A DNA stretch of 40,580 bases from Burkholderiales bacterium (lineage in GTDB: Bacteria > Pseudomonadota > Gammaproteobacteria > Burkholderiales > Burkholderiaceae_C), in the NCBI GenBank assembly GCA_017302505.1, contig JAFLDH010000013.1, positions 1 to 40,580 on the forward strand, read 5' to 3'. The position numbers and the translations under genes are program-made. Positions 1 through 7,436 of this stretch are shown here, in pieces (positions within the stretch are counted from its first letter, which is position 1; each line of letters begins with the position of its first letter). The notes under the pieces were generated by a model. It saw only the letters and a program-made list of their open reading frames with translations, was not told the DNA's origin and searched no databases.

Positions 1-2207
1 TTTTTGGCAGTGGACACCGGGCCCTTGCGCGCGGCCTTGGCCTTGGCGGCCGCCTTGCCGGCGCGGTCGGTCTCGTGCACCGCCTGCAGCTCGTCCACGG
101 CACTGGCCGCACGGCCGCGCGCGCGGCCGGCCGGCAGCAGCACATCGCTGTCGCGCACCAGCCGGAAATCGATGCGCCGGCTGTCCAGGTCGACGCGGCT
201 GACCTGCACCCGCACCCGCGTGCCGACGGTGTAGCGCGCGCCAGAGCGCTCGCCGCGCAGCTCCTGGTGCACCTCGTCGTAGCGGTAGTACTCGCCGCCC
301 AGTTCGGTGATGTGCACCAGGCCTTCGACATACAGCGCGTCCAGCGTGACGAACAGGCCGAAGCTGGTGATCGCGCTGACGGTGCCGGCGTATTCCTCGC
401 CCAGGTGCTCGCGCATGAAGCGGCACTTCAACCAGGCCTCAACATCGCGCGAGGCCTCGTCGGCGCGGCGCTCGTTGGCGCTGCAGTGCGCGCCGGCGGC
501 TTCCCAGGTCTCCAGCTCCTTGCTCGCCGCCTTGGGCGCCTTGGCAGGCGTCTTGGGTGGACGGCGCGGCAGCGGCTGGCGGGCCACCATGGCGGCATCG
601 AGCTGGTAGCGCTTGTCGCCCAGGATGGCCTTGATCACCCTGTGCACCAGCAGGTCGGGGTAGCGCCTGATCGGGCTGGTGAAGTGCGCATAGGCCTCGT
701 AGGCCAGGCCGAAGTGGCCGACGTTGGCGCTGGTGTAGACCGCCTGCTGCATCGAGCGCAGCAGCATCGTATGGATCTGCGTCACATCGGGCCGGTCCTT
801 GGTGGCCTGGGCGATCTGCTGCAACTCGCCCGGCGACGGGTCGTCGCTCAAGTGCAGGCCGATGCCCAGCGCGCGCAGGTAGTTCTGCAACGTCACGCGG
901 CGCTCGGGTGTCGGGCCCTCGTGCACGCGGAACAGCGCGGGGTGGTCGGCCGAGGCAATGAAACCGGCTGCGCATTCGTTGGCGGCCAGCATCGCCTCCT
1001 CGATCAGCCGATGGGCGTCGGTGCGCGTACGCGGCACGATCTTCTCGATCCGGCCGTTCTCGTCGCAGACGATCTGCGTCTCGGTGGTCTCGAAGTCGAC
1101 CGCGCCGCGGCGCGCGCGCTGCTTCAGCAGTGCGCGGTAGACCTCGTGCAGGTGCAGCAGGTGCGGCACCAGGCCGGAGCGCTTCTGCGCCTCGGGCCCG
1201 CGGGTGTTGGCCAGCACCGCGGCCACCTCGGTGTAGGTAAGCCGAGCGTGCGAGCAGATGACCGCGGGATAGAACTGGTAGGCGTCGATGGCGCCGTCCT
1301 CGTCGATCACCATGTCGCAGACCATCGACAGGCGCTCGACCTCGGGGTTCAACGAGCAAAGGCCATTGGAGAGCTTCTCCGGCAGCATCGGAATCACGCG
1401 CCGCGGGAAATACACCGAGGTGGCACGCTCATAGGCGTCGGCGTCGATCGGCTCGCCCGGCTTGACGTAGTGGCTGACGTCGGCGATGGCGACGATCAGC
1501 CGCCAGCCCTTGAAGGCGTTCTTGCCGCGGCCGCGGCTGAAGGGCTCGCAGTACACCGCATCGTCGAAGTCGCGCGCGTCCTCGCCATCGATGGTGACCA
1601 GCGGCACGTCGCTCAGGTCGATGCGGTGGCGACGGTCGCTGGGCCGCACCTTGTCGGGCAGCGCCGCGGCCTGCGCCAGGGTCTCGGGCGAGAAACGGTG
1701 CGGCACCTCGTACTTGCGCACGGCGATCTCGATCTCCATGCCGGGGTCGTCGATCTCGCCCAGCACCTCGACCACCCTGCCCATCGGCTGCGAATACATC
1801 GATGGCGGTTCGGTCAGCTCGATCGACACCACTTGCCCGACCGCGGCATTGGCCGTGGCGTTCTTGGGCACCATGATGTCCTGGCCATAGCGACGGTCCT
1901 CGGGTGCTACCAGCCAGATGCCGGCCTCATGCAACAGTCGGCCGATGATTGGCGACTTGCGTCGCTCGACGATCTCGAGCACGCGGCCCTCCGGGCGGCC
2001 CTTGCGGTCGTAGCGCACGATGCGCACGCGCACGCGGTCGCGGTGCAGCACCGCGCGCATCTCCTGCGGCGACAGGTAGATCGGCGGCTGACCGTCGTCG
2101 CGGCGCACGAAGCCGTGGCCATCCTGGTGGCCTTCGACCTGACCCTCCAGCTCACTGAAAAGCGCAGCGCCGGAGGTGGCGGTGTTGGATTGAAGGTTCT
2201 CTTTGAT
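1..2207 (-). CDS. rnr: Ribonuclease R (3' end outside window, unusual start)
   Basis: RNase R is a processive 3'-5' exoribonuclease (RNB/RNase II family) that degrades structured RNA in the cytoplasm. The minus frame reads a cold-shock/OB segment (VEGHQDGHGFVRRDDGQ), a linker with GRLLHEAGIWLVAPEDRRYG, then the RNB core with DARDFDDAVYCEP (acidic metal-binding residues) and FTSPIRRYPDLLVHR, and finally an S1 domain (TVSAITSFGLFVTLDALYVEG). The lysine-rich tail runs off base 1, so the C-terminus is missing. The 5' end is uncertain. In this frame no ATG, GTG or TTG occurs between a TAG inside the tRNA gene and the conserved OB residues. Possible starts are ATC at 2207-2205, which has GAGAG six bases upstream, or CTG at 2150-2148. 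The first standard start, a GTG about 45 bases further in, would remove conserved OB residues. The family is certain; the start is a guess. Confidence 0.9.
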   Translation of the reverse strand, partial: MKENLQSNTATSGAALFSELEGQVEGHQDGHGFVRRDDGQPPIYLSPQEMRAVLHRDRVRVRIVRYDRKGRPEGRVLEIVERRKSPIIGRLLHEAGIWLVAPEDRRYGQDIMVPKNATANAAVGQVVSIELTEPPSMYSQPMGRVVEVLGEIDDPGMEIEIAVRKYEVPHRFSPETLAQAAALPDKVRPSDRRHRIDLSDVPLVTIDGEDARDFDDAVYCEPFSRGRGKNAFKGWRLIVAIADVSHYVKPGEPIDADAYERATSVYFPRRVIPMLPEKLSNGLCSLNPEVERLSMVCDMVIDEDGAIDAYQFYPAVICSHARLTYTEVAAVLANTRGPEAQKRSGLVPHLLHLHEVYRALLKQRARRGAVDFETTETQIVCDENGRIEKIVPRTRTDAHRLIEEAMLAANECAAGFIASADHPALFRVHEGPTPERRVTLQNYLRALGIGLHLSDDPSPGELQQIAQATKDRPDVTQIHTMLLRSMQQAVYTSANVGHFGLAYEAYAHFTSPIRRYPDLLVHRVIKAILGDKRYQLDAAMVARQPLPRRPPKTPAKAPKAASKELETWEAAGAHCSANERRADEASRDVEAWLKCRFMREHLGEEYAGTVSAITSFGLFVTLDALYVEGLVHITELGGEYYRYDEVHQELRGERSGARYTVGTRVRVQVSRVDLDSRRIDFRLVRDSDVLLPAGRARGRAASAVDELQAVHETDRAGKAAAKAKAARKGPVSTAK

Positions 2208-2215
2208 GCTATACT
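2185..2215 (+). promoter_or_regulatory. Probable promoter of tRNA-Leu
   Basis: A good -10 hexamer TATACT lies at 2210-2215, 14 bases before the mature tRNA start. Upstream, TTGGAT (2185-2190, spacing 19) or GATTGA (2188-2193, spacing 16) could serve as a weak -35. The region overlaps the 5' end of rnr on the other strand, so the two divergent transcripts start back to back. Confidence 0.5.
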
Positions 2216-2228
2216 CTCGGGTTGCAGT

Positions 2229-2313
<85 letters not shown>

Positions 2314-2339
2314 AGTTAGGTTCACATAGGTGAACAGCG

Positions 2340-2409
2340 TTGCGAGACACAGCGTCTCGCAACAGGATGCGAGACAGAATCGTTGGTCGTCTCGCAACTT
2401 GTCTCGCAA
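2340..2409. repeat. Five copies of TTGCGAGAC/GTCTCGCAA just after tRNA-Leu
   Basis: A 9-base motif occurs five times in 70 bases in both orientations: TTGCGAGAC 2340-2348, GTCTCGCAAC 2354-2363, TGCGAGAC 2368-2375, GTCTCGCAAC 2389-2398 and GTCTCGCAA 2401-2409. The first two form a perfect inverted repeat with a 5-base spacer. Such clusters beside a tRNA 3' end resemble integrase arm-type or excisionase sites of integrative elements. No integrase gene follows, so this reading is an inference; a regulator operator is the alternative. Confidence 0.6.
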
Positions 2410-2452
2410 TGCGTTGTGGGGCATGTCTGGATGCTACGGCATCACACGCAGG

Positions 2453-2480
2453 TGGCCGCCCCCGGGGCGGCCATTTCGTT
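2453..2480 (+). terminator. Strong GC hairpin with T-rich tail
   Basis: TGGCCGCCCC (2453-2462) and GGGGCGGCCA (2464-2473) form a perfect 10-bp inverted repeat around one C, followed by TTTCGTTT. It probably ends transcription from the tRNA side ahead of the next gene. The one-base loop means the top pairs must open, so the effective stem is about 8 bp. Confidence 0.5.
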
Positions 2481-2515
2481 TCTGCGCTGCCCTTGCAACT
2501 GGCACAGCGGCCCAG

Positions 2516-2528
2516 GGCTACAGTAGCC
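2516..2528. promoter_or_regulatory. 13-bp palindrome 3 bases before a start codon
   Basis: GGCTACAGTAGCC is a perfect palindrome around a central A, ending three bases before the ATG at 2532. It occupies the place of the ribosome binding site. It could be an operator, or it could fold in the mRNA and limit translation of the AlbA_2 gene. Confidence 0.4.
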
Positions 2529-2531
2529 TGA

Positions 2532-3728
2532 ATGAACACCTCGCTGATCGATGCCCTGCGCTACCGAAGCGAGGGCACGGACCTGGACTTCAAGCGAGCC
2601 CAGTACCGCTTCGTAGGTGCGTCCGACGCTGAGAAGGCCGAACTGCTGAAGGACATCTTGGCCATCGCAAACGCGTGGCGCGAAGGTCCCGGCCACATAC
2701 TGCTCGGCTTCCGGGACGCCCGCCCGCATCCCGCGGAGGTGACCGGCATCAGTGAGCATCTGGACGATGCACAGCTGCAGCAGTTCGTGGGCAGCAAGGT
2801 CAAACCAAAGCTGACGTTTCACTATGAAGAGTGCCTGCACGAGGGCAAGACCGTCGCGGTCATCTCAATACCAAAGCAACCCCGTCCGTTCTATCTCCAG
2901 CACGCATACGGCGGGCTGAAGAGCAACGTGGTCTACGTGCGGCGCGGCAGTTCGACGGCCGAGGCCGAGCCGCCTGAAGTTGCCAAGATGGTGGCCGCTG
3001 ATGCGGGTCGAGGGGATGCTGTCGTTGACCTGGTGGTCACACACCCCGGCGACGTGCCGCTGCAAGCGAAGTTCGAGCGGCAGTTCTTCACCTTCGACCG
3101 GCTGCCGGACTACGCACTTCCAGCAACCAAGGACGACCCCTTCGGGCTTGCAGCGAACCTGACATACACGGCGAACTCCAGGTACTGGAGGGAACTGGCA
3201 GAGTTTGCGGGGGTGCGGGCTTCAGCCGTCGTGCTCTGCTACAGCCTGACGAACCGTTCGGCGTATGCGTTGACTGGCACGAAGCTGGAGGTCTCGGCAG
3301 TGCCGCTAGACGGCCAGCAGGTTCAGCTATCCCTCGGCACCAAGCTCCCGTCTAGACCAGTCGATAGGCGCAGCATGGTTGAGCTGATTGACCATCGTCC
3401 CTCGTTCGCCGAAGCCCTGCGCCAGCGCGAGCCGGTCATGGTGATCGACGCGGCGGGCGGTGTGATGACGTGTCATGTTCGACTTGGAACCCTGCTGCCC
3501 GGCGAAGCAGGACGTGCACCAGACAGTGTCGTCCTGCGCGCGGCGGGCCCTGGTAGGGTCGAGGTCCGATGCCGAATCCTCGCAGCGGAATTGGCAACGC
3601 CCCTCCAGCGCGCCGCAGAGCTCATCGTCGAAGGCCCGAGTCAGCATCTCGGCGTTGAAGGCCTGATGGCTGCGATGAACGACCCGCAGGTTGCGGCGCT
3701 CCTTGGCATGCCGAAGACCCAACGCTGA
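2532..3728 (+). CDS. AlbA_2/Schlafen-type putative DNA-binding protein
   Basis: 398 residues. Residues about 5-150 match the Schlafen AlbA_2 domain (PF04326): an opening EGTDLDFKR segment, then a glycine-bearing strand GHILLGFRD, a helix with QLQQFVGSKVKPKL, a strand KTVAVISIP and the segment VVYVRRGSST. Such domains occur in ATP-binding or nucleic-acid-binding proteins and often in defence or mobile-element genes. Residues about 160-398 are not recognised; they include a region that may be a beta-rich sensor or effector. No membrane segments or signal peptide are seen. A weak Shine-Dalgarno overlaps the palindrome just upstream. It is the first gene after tRNA-Leu, the place usually held by an integrase, so it may be cargo brought close by a deletion. 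Domain call fairly sure; role unknown. Confidence 0.75.
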   Translation: MNTSLIDALRYRSEGTDLDFKRAQYRFVGASDAEKAELLKDILAIANAWREGPGHILLGFRDARPHPAEVTGISEHLDDAQLQQFVGSKVKPKLTFHYEECLHEGKTVAVISIPKQPRPFYLQHAYGGLKSNVVYVRRGSSTAEAEPPEVAKMVAADAGRGDAVVDLVVTHPGDVPLQAKFERQFFTFDRLPDYALPATKDDPFGLAANLTYTANSRYWRELAEFAGVRASAVVLCYSLTNRSAYALTGTKLEVSAVPLDGQQVQLSLGTKLPSRPVDRRSMVELIDHRPSFAEALRQREPVMVIDAAGGVMTCHVRLGTLLPGEAGRAPDSVVLRAAGPGRVEVRCRILAAELATPLQRAAELIVEGPSQHLGVEGLMAAMNDPQVAALLGMPKTQR

Positions 3729-3817
3729 CGCGACTAAAGAGACCATTGCCTGGCAACGACACGGGTTTCGTCACCGAAAGTCGCGAGCGGTACCGACGGT
3801 GCCGACCGTCAAGCCGA

Positions 3818-3886
3818 GGGATCCAGGTTGAGGGCGACGGGCGGCCCTACCCGGAACGGCCACCCGAGGCCCCCAGCTTGGATCCC
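3818..3886. repeat. Long inverted repeat after the AlbA_2 gene
   Basis: GGGATCCA (3818-3825) and TGGATCCC (3879-3886) form a perfect 8-bp inverted repeat with a GC-rich spacer of about 53 bases that can itself fold (GGGCGGCCC). It may be a terminator-like structure or an operator; no T-run follows. Just before it, GACGGT (3795-3800) and ACCGTC (3805-3810) form another short inverted repeat. GACCGTCAAGC at 3804-3814 resembles half of the palindrome family found further right. Confidence 0.35.
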
Positions 3887-3902
3887 CTGACAGGCCCCTT
3901 CG

Positions 3903-4177
3903 GCACCGACTTGACACTTGACACTTTTGACATATCAATTCCGACTGTACGCCTTATAGGAAAACGAAAAAATTTCGCGAAGTTTTCTTCACTCTCCTAT
4001 GCGTGTAGTCTCTTGATCTCTCCTGTCAAGGTGTCAAGCAGAAGAAAAATACTATATAGAACAACAACTTAGGACTTGACGCGTGCTTGACACTTGAGCT
4101 TTTCAACTGTCAAGACAGGTCCGAAGTGTCAAGTCTGGGCAAAGCGAAGGCCTCCGCGCGGGAGGCCTCCTGTCAAG
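3903..4177. other. Candidate replication origin: AT-rich DNA with TTGACAC half-sites
   Basis: About ten copies of TTGACAC or its complement GTGTCAA (some one or two bases short) lie in 270 bases: forward at 3911, 3918 (abutting), 3927, 4076 and 4087; reverse at about 4024, 4031, 4108, 4126 and 4170. Between them, about 3930-4075 is strikingly AT-rich for this genome, with runs such as GAAAAAATTTCG and AAAAATACTATATAG. The block sits directly downstream of the P4-type primase-helicase gene. Iterons plus an AT-rich unwinding segment beside the initiator are the layout of P4-like and iteron-plasmid origins. The repeats are seen directly; the origin role is inferred. No gene is apparent in 3729-4186. 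Confidence 0.5.
4148..4168 (-). terminator. Hairpin downstream of the primase gene
   Basis: AGGCCTCC (4148-4155) and GGAGGCCT (4161-4168) form an 8-bp stem with the loop GCGCG. It lies about 20 bases after the primase stop codon on the minus strand. No clear T-run follows, so termination may be weak or may need Rho. Confidence 0.4.
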
Positions 4178-4186
4178 TGCGATGCG

Positions 4187-5899
4187 TCAAACGGCGAGCT
4201 CGGCTTGCTGGACCGGCCCCTCGGCCGGCTCGCGCGGCTCATCCCAAGGTGCCACCGGCGCCGTACCGCGCAGGCCGATCCCCCGGAACCCGCGGCGCTG
4301 CTTTGGCGGCACGCCCAGGACGCCGTACTTGAACCCGCGACCTTCCAGCAGCCGCTTCATCGTCTTCGTGCTGTAACGGACCTTCGAGCCGTGCCGCTGC
4401 AGGAACTCGTTGTATTCGTCCGTGATGTCCACCGACCCGACCTGCGCCGACGGCGCCACTTCGCACACTTCTTCCATGAACAGGGCCAGGTAGTCGTCGT
4501 CGTGCCGCATCGCATCCCGCCGCTCGTACAGCTTCGCCGGTACGCGCAGGCCAACCCGCTGGTATTCCAGCGCGCCTTCTACGGCCCAGGCCAGGATGCC
4601 GTCGATTTCCTCGCGCAACTTCGCGGGGCGGTCCAGGTCAGGAGTGCGGCCGCTGTCTAGGTCGAATCGCGTGTTGAACGGCAGCGGCACCAGACGGTCC
4701 CACACGGCTTGGTCGTCGTTCGGCACGGCCGGCAGAACGTTGGTCGGGCAGAACACCACGCACGTCGGCTTGAACTCGACGCTGTTGCGCCCATGCACGC
4801 CACGAGCCACCAGCGTGTCACCACCTGAGGCAAGGTCCTTGACGACCTCGTCGTTGAACGACGTGCCCTGCTTGATCTCGCTTGTCAGCACAAAGCGCTT
4901 GCCCCGCAGGCGCAGCAGGTCCTCGCGCGGACCTGCGCTGTTGCCATGGGCGTTGTCGTCACGGCGGCTCGTGACCGTCTGCGAGGACATCTTGGCGGCA
5001 TGCTCGCCCAGCACTTCCTGTAGCACGTTGAACACCGTGGACTTGCCGTTCTTGCCGACACCCGGCATGACGACCAGGATCCGCTCTTTCGGGTTGCCCA
5101 GCAGGCTGTAGCCGATGAGGCGCTTGAAGAAGGCCACAAGCTCGGTGTCGCCCTGGAACACGTCGTTCAGCGTTTGCTCCCACGTGGCGCGCGGCGCGTC
5201 GGGCACGAACGCAGCCCTTGCTGCCATAGTCAGCCGGTGTTCCGGCTGGCTCGGCATCAGCTCGCCTGTCTCCAGGTCCACAGTGCCGTTGGCCACAACC
5301 AGGTATTGCGTCGAGACATTGAACTCATCGGTCGTGCAGGCAACGCGGCCTTGCAGGCGCCGGACCATGCCGTTGACGACTGACACGCGCTGGAGCTGGG
5401 TCGCGGCGTCCACCAGGTCCTGCTGGCGTTCGGGGTCCGGCACGCGCAGGGCCTCCTCCTTCATCATCAGCAGGACTTCCTCCGCGGCATTGCCCAGCAC
5501 GTCACCGCTTGGCTGTGGTGCCCAGCGCAGGCCGTCGAACGAGTAGAACGCACCTTGGTCCATGGCATACAGCGTGTGGTCGCCCACGCGCCGGAACAGC
5601 CGCTCGGTTGCGCCGAGCTCGGTGAACTCAAGTTCGCCCGGCGCGACGGCGCGGGCCCGGGTGCGCTTCGGAGACGGAAACAGGCGCTCCAGGTCTGCGA
5701 CCTTCAGCGTGCCGCCGCCGAGTGCCTTGAAGCGAGCCTTGAACGCGGTGACCACCTCTGCGCGCAGCATGACGTTCTCAGCGCCCAGGGTCTCTGCATG
5801 CAGCACCGGCACCTGTGCCTGCAGGGCTTCCATGCCAGCGGCCCCTGCGATGCGCCCGAGAAGGTCGGCGCGGCGGTTGATTGCGACGACTGCGCTCAT
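4187..5899 (-). CDS. P4-family phage/plasmid primase-helicase (D5-like, SF3 helicase)
   Basis: 570 residues from ATG at 5899; the open frame extends further, but this ATG overlaps the upstream stop as ATGA. The C-terminal half is the D5_N plus superfamily 3 helicase module of phage and plasmid primases. It has Walker A PGVGKNGKST at about residues 279-288, an ETSEIKQG-like Walker B/sensor stretch (RFVLTSEIKQGTSFNDEVVK), then GGDTLVARGVHGRNSVEFKP and CPTNVLPAVPNDDQAVWDRL. Residues about 1-130 show no primase catalytic motif that I recognise; about 170-230 resemble the usual linker. Such proteins unwind and often prime the origin of P4-like satellites and plasmids. The half-site block directly downstream is the natural target. 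This is the clearest replication gene of the element. Confidence 0.9.
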   Translation of the reverse strand: MSAVVAINRRADLLGRIAGAAGMEALQAQVPVLHAETLGAENVMLRAEVVTAFKARFKALGGGTLKVADLERLFPSPKRTRARAVAPGELEFTELGATERLFRRVGDHTLYAMDQGAFYSFDGLRWAPQPSGDVLGNAAEEVLLMMKEEALRVPDPERQQDLVDAATQLQRVSVVNGMVRRLQGRVACTTDEFNVSTQYLVVANGTVDLETGELMPSQPEHRLTMAARAAFVPDAPRATWEQTLNDVFQGDTELVAFFKRLIGYSLLGNPKERILVVMPGVGKNGKSTVFNVLQEVLGEHAAKMSSQTVTSRRDDNAHGNSAGPREDLLRLRGKRFVLTSEIKQGTSFNDEVVKDLASGGDTLVARGVHGRNSVEFKPTCVVFCPTNVLPAVPNDDQAVWDRLVPLPFNTRFDLDSGRTPDLDRPAKLREEIDGILAWAVEGALEYQRVGLRVPAKLYERRDAMRHDDDYLALFMEEVCEVAPSAQVGSVDITDEYNEFLQRHGSKVRYSTKTMKRLLEGRGFKYGVLGVPPKQRRGFRGIGLRGTAPVAPWDEPREPAEGPVQQAELAV

Positions 5900-6210
5900 C
5901 ACGCCACGTCGCTGGCGTTGGCGGCAATCTTGGCAGCCAGCTCTTCGGCCTTCGCGGCCATGCCTTCGAGCGTCGCGCGCAGCGACGAGCCGCGGCTGAG
6001 CAGCCCGAGCTCGATCCGCAGCCGAGTCTCGGCCATCGTGAATTGCGGGGTGTAGCCGCACTGCTCGACGGCATGCACTTCAGCGTAGCCGTCGCCGCGC
6101 GGGCGCAGTAGAGTGACGCGCACCTTGCCCGGCTGGGCCACGCGGCGTACATCGATGTCGAAGCCAGCGGCACAGATGCGGCGCGCGGCGGCTGAGAAGC
6201 GGGGATTCAT
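5899..6210 (-). CDS. Small hypothetical protein coupled to the primase
   Basis: 103 residues from ATG at 6210, preceded by GAGACGA; a GTG at 6231 is an alternative start. The stop overlaps the primase start (ATGA), which points to translational coupling in a two-gene operon. The sequence is basic near the N-terminus and ends in a helix rich in alanine and glutamate. No family is recognised. A replication accessory or regulatory protein is likely from its position only. Confidence 0.65.
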   Translation of the reverse strand: MNPRFSAAARRICAAGFDIDVRRVAQPGKVRVTLLRPRGDGYAEVHAVEQCGYTPQFTMAETRLRIELGLLSRGSSLRATLEGMAAKAEELAAKIAANASDVA

Positions 6211-6321
6211 TCGTCTCGGTGTTGTTGTCACCGGCTTCTGGCCGGAGCAGGTGCGGAAACAACATCGCGCACTTTGGGTGTAGCTAGCGTTTCCCTGGCG
6301 TCAAGCTCTCTGGCACAAGAA

Positions 6322-6365
6322 GAAAGAAAATTGCTACAGCATCACACTCAACGAAAGAAAATTGC
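6322..6365. repeat. Perfect 13-bp direct repeat ahead of the DUF433 gene
   Basis: GAAAGAAAATTGC occurs at 6322-6334 and again at 6353-6365. The start-to-start distance is 31 bases, close to three DNA turns, and the second copy ends at the base before the GTG start. Two sites on the same DNA face at a promoter suggest an operator, for example for autoregulation by the downstream protein. Confidence 0.5.
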
Positions 6366-6605
6366 GTGAACCCTCACCCACCCCTCGTGACGACAGACCC
6401 TGAAATCCTTGGCGGCAAGCCCGTGTTCACAGGTTCTCGTGTGTCCATCGACGTCGTGCTGGCATCTCTCGACAGCGGCGTGCCGTTCGACCGCTTGAAG
6501 GAGCCCTGGCCGTTCCTCACCATGGAGCACATCCAGACCGCGCGGGACTACGCGCGGGACAGTGAGTGGGTCCGAATGCCGCCTGTCGGCAAAGAAATTT
6601 GGTGA
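6366..6605 (+). CDS. DUF433 domain protein, antitoxin-like
   Basis: 79 residues with a GTG start. It matches the whole DUF433 domain (PF04255), seen in the run of TDPEILGGKPVFTGSRVSI, a hydrophobic helix VVLASLDSG and the phenylalanine-rich end. The fold is a winged helix related to VapB-like antitoxins, and such genes usually precede a PIN-like DUF5615 toxin. Here no toxin follows: a terminator comes 70 bases after the stop, so the gene is an orphan. It is transcribed away from the primase operon across a 155-base divergent gap. A 13-bp direct repeat touches its start. Family call is firm; function as an antitoxin is only suggested. Confidence 0.85.
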   Translation: MNPHPPLVTTDPEILGGKPVFTGSRVSIDVVLASLDSGVPFDRLKEPWPFLTMEHIQTARDYARDSEWVRMPPVGKEIW

Positions 6606-6632
6606 GCCCTGATTTCGTTCGCTATACAGCCT

Positions 6633-6657
6633 CGTGACGCCCTGAGAGCACGTCACG
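6633..6657. repeat. 7-bp inverted repeat downstream of DUF433 gene
   Basis: CGTGACG and CGTCACG flank an 11-base spacer. It lies between the DUF433 stop and the terminator and may add to transcript folding there. Confidence 0.3.
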
Positions 6658-6674
6658 TCTCCTGTTGTTGTTGG

Positions 6675-6705
6675 CCCCGGGCAGTTCGCTGTCCGGGGTT
6701 TTTTT
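6675..6705 (+). terminator. Rho-independent terminator after DUF433
   Basis: CCCCGG (6675-6680) pairs with CCGGGG (6693-6698) and is followed by seven Ts in all. This is a textbook intrinsic terminator for the DUF433 transcript. Confidence 0.85.
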
Positions 6706-6730
6706 CACAGTGCCATCCGTTTGATGAGAC

Positions 6731-6761
6731 CTACCCCGCGATTTCTGGTTTCGCGGGGTAG
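6731..6761. repeat. Perfect 11-bp inverted repeat in gene-free DNA
   Basis: CTACCCCGCGA (6731-6741) and TCGCGGGGTAG (6751-6761) enclose a 9-base loop. There is no T-run. It could be a Rho-type barrier, a small RNA hairpin or a protein site. The rest of 6762-6970 is proline-codon-like GC-rich DNA in which I see no gene. Confidence 0.45.
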
Positions 6762-6975
6762 AAGCGCCACTCCTGCCCCGCCCCAACCCTCGCCCTGTCG
6801 GGCTCGGAGACCCAGCCTCCGACTCCTACCTCCCGCACCCTTCACAGCGCCGCGGCCACCCCGTTGCCTTTGCCCCCAAGGCAGACCGCGCCTCCGGCAC
6901 CGACCGTCGTTCACCGCACACACCGTCCGGTCGCCCTCAGCCCTTTGCAACCAAGGGATGCCCTGGCGTGCCCGG

Positions 6976-6994
6976 GGTGTTTGACCGTCAAGCG
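6976..6994. promoter_or_regulatory. Palindrome site a (19-bp family)
   Basis: The core TTTGACCGTCAAG at 6980-6992 has GTG on its left; the right arm is degenerate. It ends 23 bases before the ATG of the gene at 7016 and so sits where an operator would control that gene. Confidence 0.6.
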
Positions 6995-7015
6995 GCCACC
7001 TGCGACCATACCAAC

Positions 7016-7417
7016 ATGAGCCTCACCGTCGGCGAAGCCGTGCTCGTTGAAGTCGCCCCTGTGATGGGCCTGGCGCAGCTGCACGCAGAGGACGGGCGCG
7101 TGCTGCGGATGACGCGCGAGACCTCGGGCGTCGCGCTTGATGACCTGAGAACGGATGGGCGGTACCGCTGCGCGGTCGTTGAGCCCTACGCTGATGTCAT
7201 CGAGTGCCGCGAATGGACCGATGGGCCATGGGACGCCGAGTTCGCGGCGCAGGTGGGACGCATCAGCCGCATCCTGGAACACCTCAGGTCTGGCGAGCAG
7301 TTCGGGTTCTGGGCCCGGCCGAAAGGGTCGCTGGGCGGCACTCGGCCGCTGGAAGCGCTGCGGCGCGGCCTGTACCGGCAGGTGCGGGTTGCCGCGGAGG
7401 GGTTTGCTGAGCGTTGA
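7016..7417 (+). CDS. Hypothetical protein with MbcA/DUF2384-like C-terminus
   Basis: 133 residues from ATG at 7016, preceded by a palindrome site. Residues about 95-130 read FWARPKGSLGGTRPLEAL followed by a basic helix. This resembles the W-x-P-LGG-PLE-L pattern of the DUF2384 (MbcA/ParS/Xre toxin-binding) domain found in antitoxins. The N-terminal part looks beta-rich and is not recognised; there is no obvious helix-turn-helix. No partner RES-domain toxin is seen next to it. The stop codon lies three bases before palindrome site b. The family link is weak and rests on one motif. Confidence 0.65.
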   Translation: MSLTVGEAVLVEVAPVMGLAQLHAEDGRVLRMTRETSGVALDDLRTDGRYRCAVVEPYADVIECREWTDGPWDAEFAAQVGRISRILEHLRSGEQFGFWARPKGSLGGTRPLEALRRGLYRQVRVAAEGFAER

Positions 7418-7436
7418 GCGTTTGACCGTCAAACAG
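7418..7436. promoter_or_regulatory. Palindrome site b (19-bp family)
   Basis: TTTGACCGTCAAA at 7421-7433 is a perfect 13-bp palindrome around C. It lies between two convergent genes: it starts just after the plus-strand stop, and its TGA on the minus strand is the stop codon of the gene ending at 7429. Confidence 0.65.

Noticed and set aside
4187..6061. Longer 624-codon version of the primase
   Set aside because: The first 54 codons overlap the coupled upstream gene; the ATG at 5899 overlapping its stop is the better start.
6366..7015. A toxin gene paired with the DUF433 gene
   Set aside because: A terminator follows 70 bases after the stop, and no PIN- or DUF5615-like frame exists up to 7015.
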